Shown: piece after piece, positions 9,293 to 21,474 of the stretch
Position numbering within the stretch: the stretch's first letter is position 1
How the letters are laid out: every line of letters starts with the position of its first letter
DNA from: Mayamaea pseudoterrestris
Taxonomy: Eukaryota > Bacillariophyta > Bacillariophyceae > Sellaphorales > Sellaphoraceae
Direction of reading: 5' to 3'
Length of the DNA: 64,000 nucleotides
Assembly (NCBI GenBank): GCA_027923505.1
Contig: BROI01000008.1
Location: forward strand, 1,054,001-1,118,000
Notes under the pieces: generated by a model
Told to the model about the DNA's origin: nothing
What the model saw: only the letters and a program-made list of their open reading frames with translations
Database searches by the model: none
Made by a program: the position numbers and the translations under genes

Positions 9293-11361
9293 CTAGCCGA
9301 TGATGCCATCTCCTGGCTTGCGAATAACTTTGTCAGCAGCCAGCAACAATGCCAAGCTTCGTGGACTATGGACCCTCTCGTTCGTACGAATGACATGTTG
9401 AGTTGCCTGTGCCATTTCCTTGTCATTGTGGGTCGCACCAGCGGCTGGCAAAGTGTCCGACCGTATCGCCAGCTCAGCCGAGCCCTTCTCCCGAAAGCGT
9501 TTAAGTGAAGCGAGGAAGGCTGACAAGCTCGGTGGAGGGCCTGACGCCTCAGTATCAGTTCGTGGCGGCGACGGAGCGGCAACATTGCAATCTTGGAGAC
9601 CATCGCCAGCGACAACCAATGTTTTCAAGCTATGTGACGAATTCATACCCTTCACTTCTCGATTTGAAAGTTGCTCTGCCATGACAGCGTCATTCTCCTG
9701 AAGGAGCGTATCCGCGGCAAGCAAGGCTGCAAGGCTTGCGGAGTAGTTGTTTTTGTCTGAACGACTCTTGTAACACGACGCCTGATGGTTCCCGCTGCCT
9801 TGTCCAACGTAGCCAGCGAAAAGCATGTCGCGCAAAGTGACAGGACAGACAACTTTCTCGTCGCGCTGATGAAACGACGGTGGCGGTGGCAACGCGAGGT
9901 TCAACGTGGCGCTGTCCACCTTGCCGATGAAAGGAAGCGAGTGACTAGGCTTTGCTGTAATGGTCTGATGGCTAGGCTTGGGAGAAGGCATCTTGGAGGG
10001 CGGCAACATGGACGCGCGCTCCATAAACTTGGCTCCCGTGTGCGCCTGGCGGTAGACTTCCAAATCAACTTGAGCTGCAGCAAGGAGCTTCGCGATTTGC
10101 CCTACTAAAAGGTGATCCGACGCAAGCATGCTGTTCTCCAAATTCATTCGAGACAAGATGGTTTTTCGGCTCTCGCCGATGAGCTGCTTCGGTGAGCCAC
10201 GCCGGACATTTGAGGCACCATCAGCCCAGTATGATTCACATGGTCGGTTAGTGAAAGGACGGCTAGTGAAGAAACTGTATCCGTGCAAGTCGGCACCAAA
10301 GATAGTCTCCTTGTTGGAGGTCTTCTTGCCTTCCGGTTGCCAGCCTTGTCCTCGGATCTTGACAGCGAGGTGCGCCTCGAAATCAATGCTCATGACTGAT
10401 TCGGGCAAGGCAAAATCGCTGCCAAAACTTGTGGATCTGGACTTTCGACTCTTGGTAGTCTTGGACGACTTTCGCGTCGGCGTCACAACGGCAACTCGCG
10501 GCTCAATCAATGTTTTGGGCGTTACTAATGCCGCGTCACTAGCGGGAAGCATGGGTAGAGCGTAAAAGTTTGGCTCCGTGTCTGGCGATGAAGGCTTTCT
10601 ACCGCCAGTACCCTTGATCTTGACTCGCTCGATGCGGCTCACCAAGAACTCCTTGCCTCGAAGAAACAGAGGGTGGTAGTACGATCCTTTATCGTTGCCT
10701 GTCGATAGCGTGACAGTGTGAGGTGTGAGTATCATAAATCTCGAAGCAAACGTAGAAACAATATCGTTACTCGAATAAGTAGTTGTTCTTACCTGCAGTG
10801 ATACGTTTGAAGCCGTACCTATAGAGTGAAGAACAGCAACAGGTACTTGTGAGTCGGTCATCGCTCAACGTCAAATACTCCGCGTCTCGAGCTCGTTGTT
10901 GTTTGGTCAAAGCAAGATTCGATTTGCAGCTCCATCGAAAAACCAACTTACATGTTGAGCTGCCTCTGGAAGCTCGAGTAATGGTTCATCTGAAACCAAA
11001 CTGTAGAGAGAGAAATGTTTGAGACTATTGGACAAGATTCGTTGCGTTCTCATTATGTAAAAGAACATTTTCACTCACACGGCAGAATCTCCTTGACGAA
11101 TCGTTGATGATCGCTGACCAGAAAGCTTCGACCATGCACCAGCCACGAGATGACACCATCCGATCCATCCTTTTCCACTTCTTGAATCATAAAGTGGAGC
11201 TTGGAGGGGAAGGCTTGGAGACTGTTGCACCTGTTGGACGTACGTGCCGGCAAGGTTCCTTCCATTTCATTGGCGTAGTCAACGTATTCTGCACCCAGCT
11301 TATGGATGTGAAGGCTTTGACCTCCATCAATGAAAGTATTTGTAGGAGTAAGAGTGTTCAT
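9293..11361 (-). CDS. Heat shock factor-type transcription factor, four exons including a 26-nt exon
   Basis: Inferred exons on the minus strand are 11361-11079, 11000-10952, 10818-10793 and 10698-9293, with GT-AG introns of 78, 133 and 94 nt; the joined 1764 nt encode 587 residues. The HSF DNA-binding domain lies at about residues 51-155: AFPSKLHFMI, then ISWLVHGRSFLV (the SW..G.SF core), then SSFQRQLNMYGFKRITAG, which is assembled only after splicing exons 2, 3 and 4, then YYHPLFLRGKEFL. These are diagnostic of HSF winged-helix domains, which bind inverted nGAAn repeats. The region after the domain (about 430 residues) is Ser/Lys-rich and low complexity, without an obvious heptad-repeat trimerisation region. 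ATG 11361 is the first ATG in exon 1; the frame stays open upstream without another ATG, and a 5' non-coding exon is possible because pyrimidine-rich acceptor-like sites lie just upstream. HSF genes are strongly expanded in diatoms. Confidence 0.9.
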
Positions 11362-11996
11362 GGCTTGGAGGAAAGTCTTGTGCCAAGTTAAGTCGTTCTT
11401 CTGCAAAAGTGAGGCTCCTGCAAAGGAAGAAACCAGATCTGGCTCTTGGATGGGGATGTTGAGAACGCAATGGACTCAGCGCAAATGTGTTTCAAAACAT
11501 AAGCCTTCCAAACTTCGAGGTGGTTTCAAGGACTTTTACGCGAGAAAATGGATCCCGGACGGGAAGCTTCCATATGAGCAATCGCGGAATCGGCGACTGC
11601 ATAACGGCTCATTGACATTTTGAATCACGTACGTATGCCAAACGACGAACGTGTCGACCTCTTGCTAGATTCACTAAGAGAAAAAGTGTACAAACCTTGG
11701 GCCGACGAGTTCCGGCTGTTTCACTTTCTCCTTTTGACAGGCGTCATCACGTTCGTTGGTGTTCCTCTGTTTCTACTTGAAAAGGGCTTAGTCCTTCTTT
11801 TACCTCCGTTTTCTGAAATGTGAAGCCCCTGGCGTCATTGTTTACTAAGTACTCCGAATCTGTTGAGTCAGAAAGCAACCAGTGAGAGATTTTAGCTACG
11901 GTATGGAAGTTTGCTACCATACGATCCAGGCCTGCCTGTTCAGTATTTCTGGGTGTACGTATGAATTATGATGAGATACGTTACATATAGGTTAAT
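11362..11996. other. Intergenic region upstream of the HSF gene
   Basis: About 635 bp between the HSF start and the 3' end of URB1, both on the minus strand. It should contain the HSF promoter and leader. Two acceptor-like TTTGCAG sites lie just upstream of the HSF coding start, suggesting a leader intron. A plus-strand frame with ATG at 11635 (to 11823) is open but resembles nothing I know, and I do not call it a gene. Confidence 0.4.
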
Positions 11997-14900
11997 CTAC
12001 GATAGCAGGGCTTGGTCAGCTATCGACCGCCAAGGACCCGAAAAGTCGCATTTTGCACGGATTGCTCGGACAACCCCAAGGTATGCTTCCTTAGTGTTGG
12101 TGTCGGTCGAGCACATCATGCGCAAGTTAAAAATAGCTGCAATGAGCGTCTCAGCCCTTTTACGTGATACATCTGCACCAGCAATGATTGCACGCAAGCG
12201 GTTCAGAACAACTTGCGTCAGGCCATGATCCAGGCGCGACCGCCCTTGCGCCAGATTTAAAATGCCAATTGAGCGGTCGCAAAAGTCAACACCAATCGCA
12301 TCGCTAGCCTCAAAGCACATCATTGGCAGCGTGCATATAGAATGGAGCACATCAAGGTCATCGGCGCCGATGGGGACAACTGCATCGAGGAGGTGGCAAG
12401 CTGACGAAAGGCTAATGCCTTGAACAGTTGAGCGAACAATGTTTCCGTGCGCGCCCTCACAAGCACTTCGTAATAAGCGAAATATCTCACAGCCTCGTAG
12501 TACTACTTCGTTCGTCTCCTGTAACTTAGTTTGATAATTGACGAGGCAGAATGGAACTAACGGCGGCGCCAAGCCAAGTGACGCGTCTGCCATGTCTTCA
12601 GCAGGCAATACCTTTGCAGCGCGCTGAACAGCGACATAAAGAAAATCCACGAAGGCCTTTCGAGACTGAACGCTCGGAAAAATTTGTATCCATGGCCGAG
12701 AAACAAGCATAGATTGAGCCCAGTACAAGAGTCCAAGTCGTTTAAAAACGTGAGCCTCGCACCGTTCACCACCAACACAAATAATCTTTCGCAACGCATG
12801 AAGCGCCAGAACCGATTCCTGATCACTGGAGGAGTAAATCCTAGAGCTCTCAATACTCGTTATGACTAATTCCAGTGCATAGCAAGAAACAACGGGCTTG
12901 TAGCAGTCTTCGTCCATAAAACCGTCGGCCACTAAACGGAGGGCCCACGACCTTTCAGCTGACGCCTGACCCGGCTCGTTGGCGGTCGAACAAAAAAGGG
13001 ATATGAAAGCAGGTAGTCTGTCAAGGTCTTGAAAAGCTCCATGCTCGTCATCAACGCGGAGAAAGAAGCGATTCATTGCTGCGAAGAGCTTATCGTTCGG
13101 TCTGGCAAGTATCATGCTTGCCTTGGCTAGGAAAATGGCTGATACTCCTGGTAATTTTATAATATCACCTGATTTCCAGTTGTCTTCAACTCGTTTAATC
13201 GCGAGCGACTGGTGGACTGACTTCAAAAGCATCGCTATCTGCGGACGATCTCTCCAGGATGCAAGTGCTCGAGCAGCCTCAGAGTACATTATTGTCAAGA
13301 ACTGACCGAGTATGGCAGCAGCTAACTGACGTACGCTTGAACAAGTGCTGCATAAACTCGCTAGAGCAAGCGCTAGACCACCTTTTTCACAAAGGTTATG
13401 CGCGAATACTGCGTCTCCTCCCGTCTTAATGAGCGACGCGAGGACCAGTGGCAAGACGAAAGCAGGACTATATCTGCGATCATCAAGTTCGCTCCCGCAC
13501 AATGATTGATCTCTGGTAATCGAGTCGTCGCTAAGGTACTTATCATGAGTTGGAAAGCTACGCAGCGTTGCGTACATTCGTTGTATGTCGATTGCATCAG
13601 GCAACCAATCCCAGCCTCGAGCCAACCCATCGTCAGCTGGTGCCTCGTTCCATCGAAGCTGATCCATGGAAACGGCTTCATCCTGCGGTGATCGCGTGAG
13701 TTATGGTATAAAAGTGTAATTTACTAGTGTACAGATGTGCTTACCATATCTGCCAGTCCATTGTATCTGTAAATTATGTTTCGCAAACATCGATCAGGCA
13801 CTGTAACGCCTGCACCGAAAGCTTGAAGAAAAATCCCCATCACCTCATAATCAAAGTCGACAGAATCGAGCGAAGATGTACAGACGCTTAGAATCTTGAG
13901 CATAGACGATTGAAGTGGCACACTTCCCGTATCTGTAAGAAGTTTACGGAAAATCGAGTGCCTTGACACCGACAAGAAGATGCGGCGCAGCTCAGGCCGG
14001 CAAACATTCAAAACATTTGGTATTTTTTGTGACAATCTTTGGTCGCGAAGGAACATCAATTCCTGTGCAACCTCCGACGCGTCGTGTAGAAGAGACATCG
14101 CTCCTACGCTAAAGGAAAGGCTAACTGTGACTTCAACGACACTAACCAGGCCAGAACACGCCGACTCTGCTAGCAGCCACTCCTCGAATCGACTAATCCG
14201 CACCATTTTCACAAACTCACTGATAGCAGAATGAATTTCTGACACTAAATCGGCATTAATGGTTTGCTTGACGAGGTGGGTGCCCAAAAACGTGACAAAT
14301 TGTTGGAACAAACTTCTCGACAAGTCGCTGGCTTTCACCGACTGCCAGCGATGCACGAGATTATGGACTTGAAATCCAAACAGAAGAACACTATTTAGCC
14401 GAGTCTGGTCCCGCCCAAGCATTTCCTCGGGTGACTGCATGCCTTCACTGAACCGGTAGATGAGCGCTCCTGCTATTGCGTCGTAATGCTCGGGACATAA
14501 CTCGCAATCTTTCGTCGTAGCAGCTAAGAGTATCGAGGTGAGTTCATTGAATTCACCTTCATCGATTCGGTGCGTCGAATTTATTAGCGATACTACTCGG
14601 CGCGCCATTGTCGTTCTAATTGTGTCCAAAGCAACACTGTGAGTACGTGCAAATGAGTGCTTGACAATCTCGCATAGGGGTCCATCGAGCAATCGAGAAT
14701 ATAAATCAAGGCAAATATCAGAATCAGAAGCAATAAGCTTTAACAGTGTCGCTCCATACAAAACAGCATCAGATTTGATAAGCGCCAAGATAAAGATGGC
14801 TTCATGTTTATCGTAACGTCGCACATTAGCAACACACCGTTTAAGAATCAACCGAGAATCCAACTTTGCTAGTCGACTGAGTAACGCGCATGAAACCGAC

Positions 14901-17900
14901 GAGGGCGTCGACGATAAAAGAGACATAAAAAACACATTTTCGATGCGATGCAAAACGTTCTTGTCGTTGCATGTGAGCCAGACGTTGACAGCAGCGTTTG
15001 CAAATAATTCTTGAGGAGCGTCGACCAATGCAGATTTCGCCGAAATGAGTTCCAACAACTCTATTACCAAGTGGAGCCACACCGCGTTGACAATTGGTGT
15101 TTTGGAAGTAGCTGAAAACTCTGTTAAACATTTAGCCGCCATACCCACAAGAGACGAGGGCGTCGCGTACCTGGCAACAGCATGCATGAATAGCGGGGTC
15201 ATCGTTATGTTTGCGGTATCAACTTCCGAGAAGAAACGAGACGCATGCCACGCTGGTACTGCACCGCCGTTGTCCATATTATAAATTCCGCCCGTTTGGA
15301 AAACTAAGTCTGCAGTGAGAGCATCAGGGTAGGCTGCCATAGCTAGCTTCAAAAATCCAACGCCGCCAACCTGGAACATGGTTAGGGCACGAAGTTGAGA
15401 ATGAGTTACGCCAATGAACCCATGGCGATGTGACATTTACAAGTTACCTTCAAATAAGCCGGATACAACAAGCGAAATGCAGCGCGAGGACTAGTTAATT
15501 CGTTCGGCATTTCGATGTTAGCAAGCACCTGGTGCCCCGATTGTCTCAGCATCACTTCAATATCAGAATTTATCGTACGGGACGTGAGAATGAACCCCCC
15601 GACTTCAACGTCACGGCCGGTAGATATTGACGCGGGCGACCACAAGTTGGCCATTAATCGAACAAAACACATATTCCGATGACTGGCGCTGGTGGTACTA
15701 AAGGAACTAAGGCATCTGGCATAGTCCTGGAGGCTGCCCCGCGACTTCAAGTTTGAATGTGAGCCTGCCATGACGAAAGCAGCCAGAGGTAGAGGCTTCA
15801 AGTGATGTAGAAGGCAGCGACTCGCGACTTGGCAACACAGCAATGAAAAGCTCTCGCTCACGTCTGGCAAGCTGAAGGAATTAAGAAGCAGCGACGACAC
15901 ATTGGGTTCCGCCGCTGAGCTACCGGTAACACTTTTCCAAGCTTTCGCGAATTGAATATTACCGAGTTGACTTTCCTGCAATGTGTATAGCAAAGAACAA
16001 AAATCGTCCAAACATCTAAGGCTCAACCCGTCGACCCAGCACGAGAGCTCGTATTTAATATCGGATTGACAGTCCGGACTCATCACCGTAGCAGGAGCGC
16101 CGATGCGGAGTAAGAGTTGCAAAGATAGTATTCTTGCCTTGCCAAAGACAGCCGAAGAGCGTGTTGCTATCATTGTTGTTAAAATGATTCGCAAAGTGGC
16201 GATTGACACGGAGGTAGAGATATTCTGCATTGATCGAATGAGTGAGTGATAAGAGAACTCTCTTACTATACAATTTTTCGTCGTTCGAAACGCACCCGTT
16301 CTCCATATAAATCAAGCAGCGTCGAAATAACTTTTAATTGCGCGAGTATAGCTTGCGTCGACAAGTCTCCAAGCTTGTCAGTCGACAAAACTTTCGCCCA
16401 GTCAAGAGTCAGAGATCGCAAATTTTGTGGATAGAGGGACGCGAAGAGCCGAATCACACTGCAAGCATGACTCACAACGACGGTGCTCGGCTCCCCATCT
16501 GCAATTGTGAAACGTTGTAATAGCGATAGGAGCGTGTGGAACTCAGGGAGGTGCGATGCAACTGCCTTTAATGCTGCGCTTTGGTCAACGATGTTCTTCG
16601 ATCCGACAAACGCTCTTAGCCTCTCAAGTACAACGACAAGAAACTTTAATGTTTCTGCAACAACGAGTGCATTCGATTGAAGGAGAGCTTTGGTGATTTG
16701 CGGTTTTCGCAACCCGGTCGGCAGCAATGAATCGACGACAAGTTCGGTGTTCCCTTGCGGTCCCTTGTCGACGCACTCAGCCGTCGATGGTCCATCTCGA
16801 ATCATGCGCGACACGAAGTTAATGCTTTTGATGTAGTCGAACACTCGCTTCGAGTCCGGAATCGAGAGCGCATGAAATAGTCCGACCAAGAGTTCTGGCG
16901 TTTTAGCGACAGCGTCAACAATAAACTTTTGTACCTCGAGTCCTTTTTGAGCCTGCATGAGCATCACCATGGCGCGAACTGATAATTGGACGTTGGCAGA
17001 CGATTTGTCTGATTGCAAATTATGCAGCAACGGCGACCTTTGCGTATCGGCGAGTAGGAGAAGCATGACCCGACGAGCTTCAACCCCAACGCGTTGAAGG
17101 TCGCTGAGAGAAGTGTAAACATCCGAATTTGATACAGTAGATTGAAAATTCAGCATTACAGGGGCATGGGCCGTCAGGCGACATATATTCTGAACAGCGT
17201 CGCGTGATAGCAGCTCTCCAAGCAGTCGCTTCGCAATGCGTCCACCAGACAGTAAGCGCTGTAAAACTCCAAGGAACTCAGCCACAGATTTGTATAAAAC
17301 CATATCCGATTTATTGTCGTCTGCATTCTTCGCGTCCAGCGTCAGTTCCTTCAGTGCCAAAAAGACCATTCCGGCCGGAATCTTTCGCTCGCGTGCGCCT
17401 GACAAAGCAACGCATGAAAAGATTGCAGGATCTTCCCACTCCAAACAGACACGGGCGAGATTTATTGCGCTGGCGAGTACTGACGGCTGCGACAAGGCCG
17501 CTTTTGTATCGTTCTTCTCGTTGGCTTTCTTGCCGCAAGTGGGCCTGAAAAGAATTCGAACGATACGCTCCGGAATTGTCGATTGCATTGACCGACAAAT
17601 CTGTCGACAAGTTTCAACTGTTATCATTGATAGTCTCGCCAATACATGCAGAATCAGAGGCGTCAGTGATTCTCGGCCACTAACACCATTTTTGCCGTCC
17701 GACTCGTCTCGCAACGAAGCTAGCAAACCTGGCAGTCGCTTTTTGATGAGTTCAGCGACTATGCGATCACGTGACGCAGCCTTTGATGGGTCGCCCTCCA
17801 CAGAATCGACAACCATTATTTGCGACTCACTATGTGATTCCCGAATGAGACTTTGCATTGGAATGGCAGCCGTCACTACTTCACCAAGAGCTTGAAGGTA

Positions 17901-18512
17901 TACCTTGTAAATGGCGCGAGAAAGCCGTCCCTTTTTATTCTTGGCCAAGGCTTTCTGAAGACGTCCGACTCCAGGAACCAATTCATCGCCCGTCAGTTCC
18001 ACTGCCAGCGGACTTTTTGCTAAATACGCCTTTAGTAGTCCCGTCGGCCACTCGCCCACGACGACGGTTCCAACGTCTCTGGCCGTCACGGACGTTCCGA
18101 CGAATGGAACATTGTAGTTTGCCGAATCATCCTTCCAAGTTTCATCATCTCCCTTCTTTAGTCGTTTCTGCGCAGCTACTTCCTCGTCTACATCATCATC
18201 TTCGCTGTTATTTGATGCTTCATCTTGGCTGCTGTCTAGATCTGTATCAGCCCTTAATGCTTGCATCCGCTCGCGACGAACGATGCGAACGAAACGTTTG
18301 AGGCAGCGATAAATGGCGTTTGGATCCTCTCCGTTTAGAGTTGCGGCAAACTCGGTAGCGCCCAATGGCTCAATCAGTGACTCTCTTGATCGCTTCATTG
18401 TAATGTTACAAGATAAATGAGCTACCAATAGACGTGCAGCGCAGGATGTAGTGAGTCGTCGAGCAACTTCAAAACAGATGAAGGATTTTGGCTGACGCTG
18501 CGACACAATCAT
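11997..18512 (-). CDS. URB1: URB1/NPA1-like nucleolar pre-ribosome-associated protein, four exons
   Basis: Inferred exons on the minus strand are 18512-16272, 16224-15448, 15370-13745 and 13682-11997, joined in phase 0 by short GT-AG introns (47, 77 and 62 nt) to give 2109 residues, close to metazoan URB1 and longer than yeast Urb1. Exon 4 (residues about 1549-2109) carries the NopRA1-type C-terminal region: YSPAFVLPLV near its start, LPGVSAIFLAKASMIL, and RSWALRLVADGF are all close to URB1 in order and spacing. Exon 1 fits the Npa1-type N-terminal region: an acidic stretch, then SPLAVEL and many helical HEAT-like repeats. URB1 acts in the nucleolus in early 60S pre-ribosome assembly (family knowledge). 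The second in-frame Met, at 18398 (MKRSRES), gives a more typical charged N-terminus and may be the real start. The first intron is the least certain: its donor is GTATAG, and an alternative GTAAGA donor two bases away leads to a stop. Confidence 0.88.
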
Positions 18513-18643
18513 CTTACCGCCTTACTAAACCATGGGCACCATGAAACGATGAAGGAACGAAACAGTTCAGACTCGAGCCTGCAGCTTCATCAGTTGTCTC
18601 TCTCCAATTTCTCTCTCTACTCTCTTCTTCAAAAACTTTAATA
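18513..18643. promoter_or_regulatory. Short divergent promoter between URB1 and RPL26
   Basis: Only 131 bp separate the URB1 and RPL26 start codons (245 bp if URB1 starts at its second Met). The RPL26 side, about 18596-18630, is a nearly pure CT tract (CTCTCTCTACTCTCTTCTTC), recalling the pyrimidine-rich promoter or leader elements of ribosomal-protein genes. Sharing of control is inferred. Confidence 0.5.
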
Positions 18644-19066
18644 ATGAAATACTCTTTAACAGTCTCAAGTAGCCGTCGCAAGTCCCGCAAGGCTCACTTT
18701 GGCGCTCACTCGGAGGCCCGCCGCAAGCTCATGAGCGCCAACCTCAGCAAGGAGCTTCGAGCCCGCCACAACGTACGAAGCATGGCCATTCGCAAGGATG
18801 ACGAAGTCATGGTCGTGCGTGGCTTGTACAAGGCCAGAGAAGGCAAGGTCGTGCAAGTGTGTCGCAAAAAGTTTGTCGTTCATATTGATCGATTGAACCG
18901 AGACAAGGTGAATGGCAATTCGGTTGCCGTTGGCATTCAAACTTCCAATTTGGTCATTACCAAACTCAAGCTTGACAAGGACAGAAAAGCAAAACTGGAA
19001 GCCAAGGCTAAAGGAAAGGAGAGTAAGAAGGAGAAGGAGGATGTCGCCATGAGTAATGTGGATTAA
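18644..19066 (+). CDS. RPL26: 60S ribosomal protein L26 (uL24)
   Basis: Intronless frame of 140 residues. The N-terminus [19 protein letters not shown] matches the eukaryotic L26 start, followed by [20 protein letters not shown], the KOW-type segment at about residues 50-85 ([18 protein letters not shown]), and a lysine-rich tail. Length and motif order are those of the family. The protein binds 25S/28S rRNA near the exit tunnel of the large subunit. It is divergent from URB1, a factor for the same subunit. A pyrimidine-rich tract precedes the ATG. Confidence 0.97.
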   Translation: MKYSLTVSSSRRKSRKAHFGAHSEARRKLMSANLSKELRARHNVRSMAIRKDDEVMVVRGLYKAREGKVVQVCRKKFVVHIDRLNRDKVNGNSVAVGIQTSNLVITKLKLDKDRKAKLEAKAKGKESKKEKEDVAMSNVD

Positions 19067-19287
19067 TTGCGTTGCAGGTAAATTACGTTTACGAACATAC
19101 TCTAGACGAAACAAAAACATATTTCTATTGTTATTACTTGTAGAAATTACTGCAAGCTTGTTTTTTGTATTGCTCTTGGTACTTGTCAGGATGGAGAAAA
19201 TGTCGTGAAGCGTCAAGCTACCTACATGAGCGAAGTAGACTCTCTCATTAATCATGCATCATTCCCATCTAGTGTATACTAATTATT

Positions 19288-20532
19288 CTACTTTCCGAAA
19301 CCCTTGGCAGGTTTCTTCCTTCTCTTGACAGCCTTGGCCGCCTGTCGTCGCTGCTCTCGGTTCATGGGCTGATCATCATGTTCGCCAACCAATTTTGGTG
19401 CCCCATCGTCGTCAAACTCGCCCTCCTCCTCGTCGTCGTAGTCACCGTCAAACTCAAAATCGTCGTCGTCATCATCATCATCAATGTCTAGTTCATACAA
19501 GTCTTCATTGTTTCCATCATATTCTATGTCCAAATCGTCTCGAAAGTCTTGGTCACGCACAGCAGTTGCCGGCACGGACAGCATGTTCGTCTGTACTCGC
19601 TGCTGCTCCTTTCTTTGCTCCTTTTGCAACTGCTTGAGCTTTACGCCGCGAGATGTTGACGACAATGAGTCGATTTGCAAATAGTCGGGCAGCAGGTCGG
19701 GGTCGAGCCGACGAAGCATGGACACTTGGTCGGGATCCAACACCATTAGTTCCTCCTCCTCGGCTTGCGCCAGTCCAGCCTGAATGGCAACCTCCTCATC
19801 GGTGAGTGGCTCTCGCTTGGTTTTACTCACATAGACTTCGTTTGGTTTGAGTTGTTTGACGCCCTGCTTGACCACCAGCTGGCGTCCATGCAGCTCCATG
19901 TTGTGGCATTTCAGTATACACACTGTCGCAAAGTGTGGTTCCGTAAAGTCACAAAAGGCGTAGCCTTTGCTTTTGGAGGTTTTCCAGTCGCGCACAATGT
20001 GCAGTCGATGCAGCCACAAGTAGTCGGGCAGGTGCGCACCCAGTGACTGCTGCAGCAAGTCCTGCAAGTCGGTTTCGGTGGTCTCGTAGGCCAAATTGCC
20101 AATGAATAGTTTGCAGGGATTGACGAAGCGCTTGGTGCCAATGCGACCGGCTGATTGGAGCCGCTCCTGGTGGAGACTCATCATAGTGGAATCTGATTGA
20201 AAGGGTTTCTTTGGTTTGTAAATGCGTGGAGATAACGCAGATGCTGTTTCCGTTGATTGGGCTCGTCCTGACGACTGTTGCGTATAGGCGGGCTGCGCAA
20301 AGAGTGACTTTTTTGGAGCAGGTGAATTCTTTGCATAGCCACTATCAGTATACGAGTTCTTGCTGTTCATGTGCAAGCAAACGTTTTGTTCACAATGCCT
20401 TGATTTTGATTGTAGACGCGATTGTCGAGAGACACTAACGTCTCGATTGTGGAACGTCCATGCTGCAGCGTCGGGTATTTGTAACGAGACTAGCAGTACC
20501 ACCAATGTAAGATATGCATGACAGAGTTGCAT
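19288..20532 (-). CDS. RRM RNA-binding protein with probable plastid-targeting presequence
   Basis: Intronless, 414 residues, ATG at 20532. Residues 1-24 form a hydrophobic signal peptide ending DAAA, followed by W25-T-F; an aromatic residue right after an Ala-type cleavage site is the pattern of bipartite plastid presequences in diatoms (ASAF-like), here with Trp. Residues 28-135 are low complexity and basic, as expected for a transit peptide plus linker. One RRM lies at about 140-225, with RNP2-like KLFIGNL and RNP1-like KSKGYAFCDF. The C-terminal half contains a long Asp/Glu run (about 345-380) and ends in a basic KAVKRRKKPAKGFGK tail. A role in plastid RNA processing or ribosome assembly is inferred; the RRM itself is clear, the location is not proven. 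Its 3' end converges on RPL26. Confidence 0.8.
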   Translation of the reverse strand: MQLCHAYLTLVVLLVSLQIPDAAAWTFHNRDVSVSRQSRLQSKSRHCEQNVCLHMNSKNSYTDSGYAKNSPAPKKSLFAQPAYTQQSSGRAQSTETASALSPRIYKPKKPFQSDSTMMSLHQERLQSAGRIGTKRFVNPCKLFIGNLAYETTETDLQDLLQQSLGAHLPDYLWLHRLHIVRDWKTSKSKGYAFCDFTEPHFATVCILKCHNMELHGRQLVVKQGVKQLKPNEVYVSKTKREPLTDEEVAIQAGLAQAEEEELMVLDPDQVSMLRRLDPDLLPDYLQIDSLSSTSRGVKLKQLQKEQRKEQQRVQTNMLSVPATAVRDQDFRDDLDIEYDGNNEDLYELDIDDDDDDDDFEFDGDYDDEEEGEFDDDGAPKLVGEHDDQPMNREQRRQAAKAVKRRKKPAKGFGK

Positions 20533-21474
20533 TGTGTGAACGAGTTGCGGTTATAACAGGAGCTGCGGGATCAGCGATAGATGATGTGATAGCGAAATTT
20601 CGTCTCGGAGTTTTTTGTTGGTTGCGAGGCAAGATTCATCGCTTCGGTACCAAGTCGTTCACGATGCGACATTGTTTGAAACTTTCGCATCGAGAAAGCG
20701 TCCGCGTGACCCAAGGAAATATCTTCGGGGCAATAGTTATGGCGTCATTGGGCCCAAGGAGTGAGCACTTTTATGTATCACGGAACACTGACGTACGCAG
20801 ACTTATTCCGATCTTGACATTTTCCTTCTGGTGACTTTTGCGGAAGCGCCTTCCTTGCCATTCACACTTTCCAATAATTCATTTTCTCGACCACCGTGAA
20901 GCCAACGCCATCGGATGATTCCAACGCGCTTCGAGGCAGCACTCTTTGCTTGCATTCGTCACCCACCTTGACTTCGAGTCCAGTGACGGCTTGTGCTGAG
21001 ACAGAGCACCGTCGCCAAGAGGACCGAGATTACCTATTCAACGCGCTCAGCACGGCCCTGGAGATTTCCTATTCTTCGAGCAACACTTTTCTTCAATCGC
21101 TGGACGCGGAGAAAGATGAGAGTAGCCTTCAGTTACCGACCAAGCGAAGCCAGTAGAAGAGAAGGTTTACGCGGCGCTATGCGACTTCTCTCACACTTAA
21201 TCCAAGCACTCAATTCAGCTCGCTATATGCTATCCAACTTTTGCTATTCGCTAACGTACTTCTGCTAATGCTACAATACTGCTCCCTGTACAAGTCAAGC
21301 TATCAAACATACCTTATCAGTCTTTCTCTAACAATAATCGTTCTTTTTTCCATGCTACTGCTCAACGCACCGGAATGCATATACACAGCTCGAGAGTCCA
21401 TTTACCATTACTAATCAACTAATAAGACAGCAGCAGCTAATTTCATTGAGTTTGTACAAATTATGTTCAACTTA
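20533..21474. other. Intergenic region with one weak open frame
   Basis: About 940 bp between the RRM gene and the 3' end of the TauE-like gene, both on the minus strand. A plus-strand frame at 20896-21156 (86 codons, opening at GTG with no ATG) has a gene-like composition but no recognisable family, and I could not find a consistent upstream exon. Nothing else is seen. Confidence 0.3.

Noticed and set aside
11362-11406. Upstream extension of the HSF reading frame to 11406
   Set aside because: It opens at TTG, not ATG; the first ATG is at 11361, and upstream acceptor-like sites suggest a non-coding leader exon instead.
20514-20834. 106-codon plus-strand frame with ATG at 20514
   Set aside because: It begins inside the opposite strand of the RRM gene start, has no family resemblance, and looks like the promoter side of that gene.
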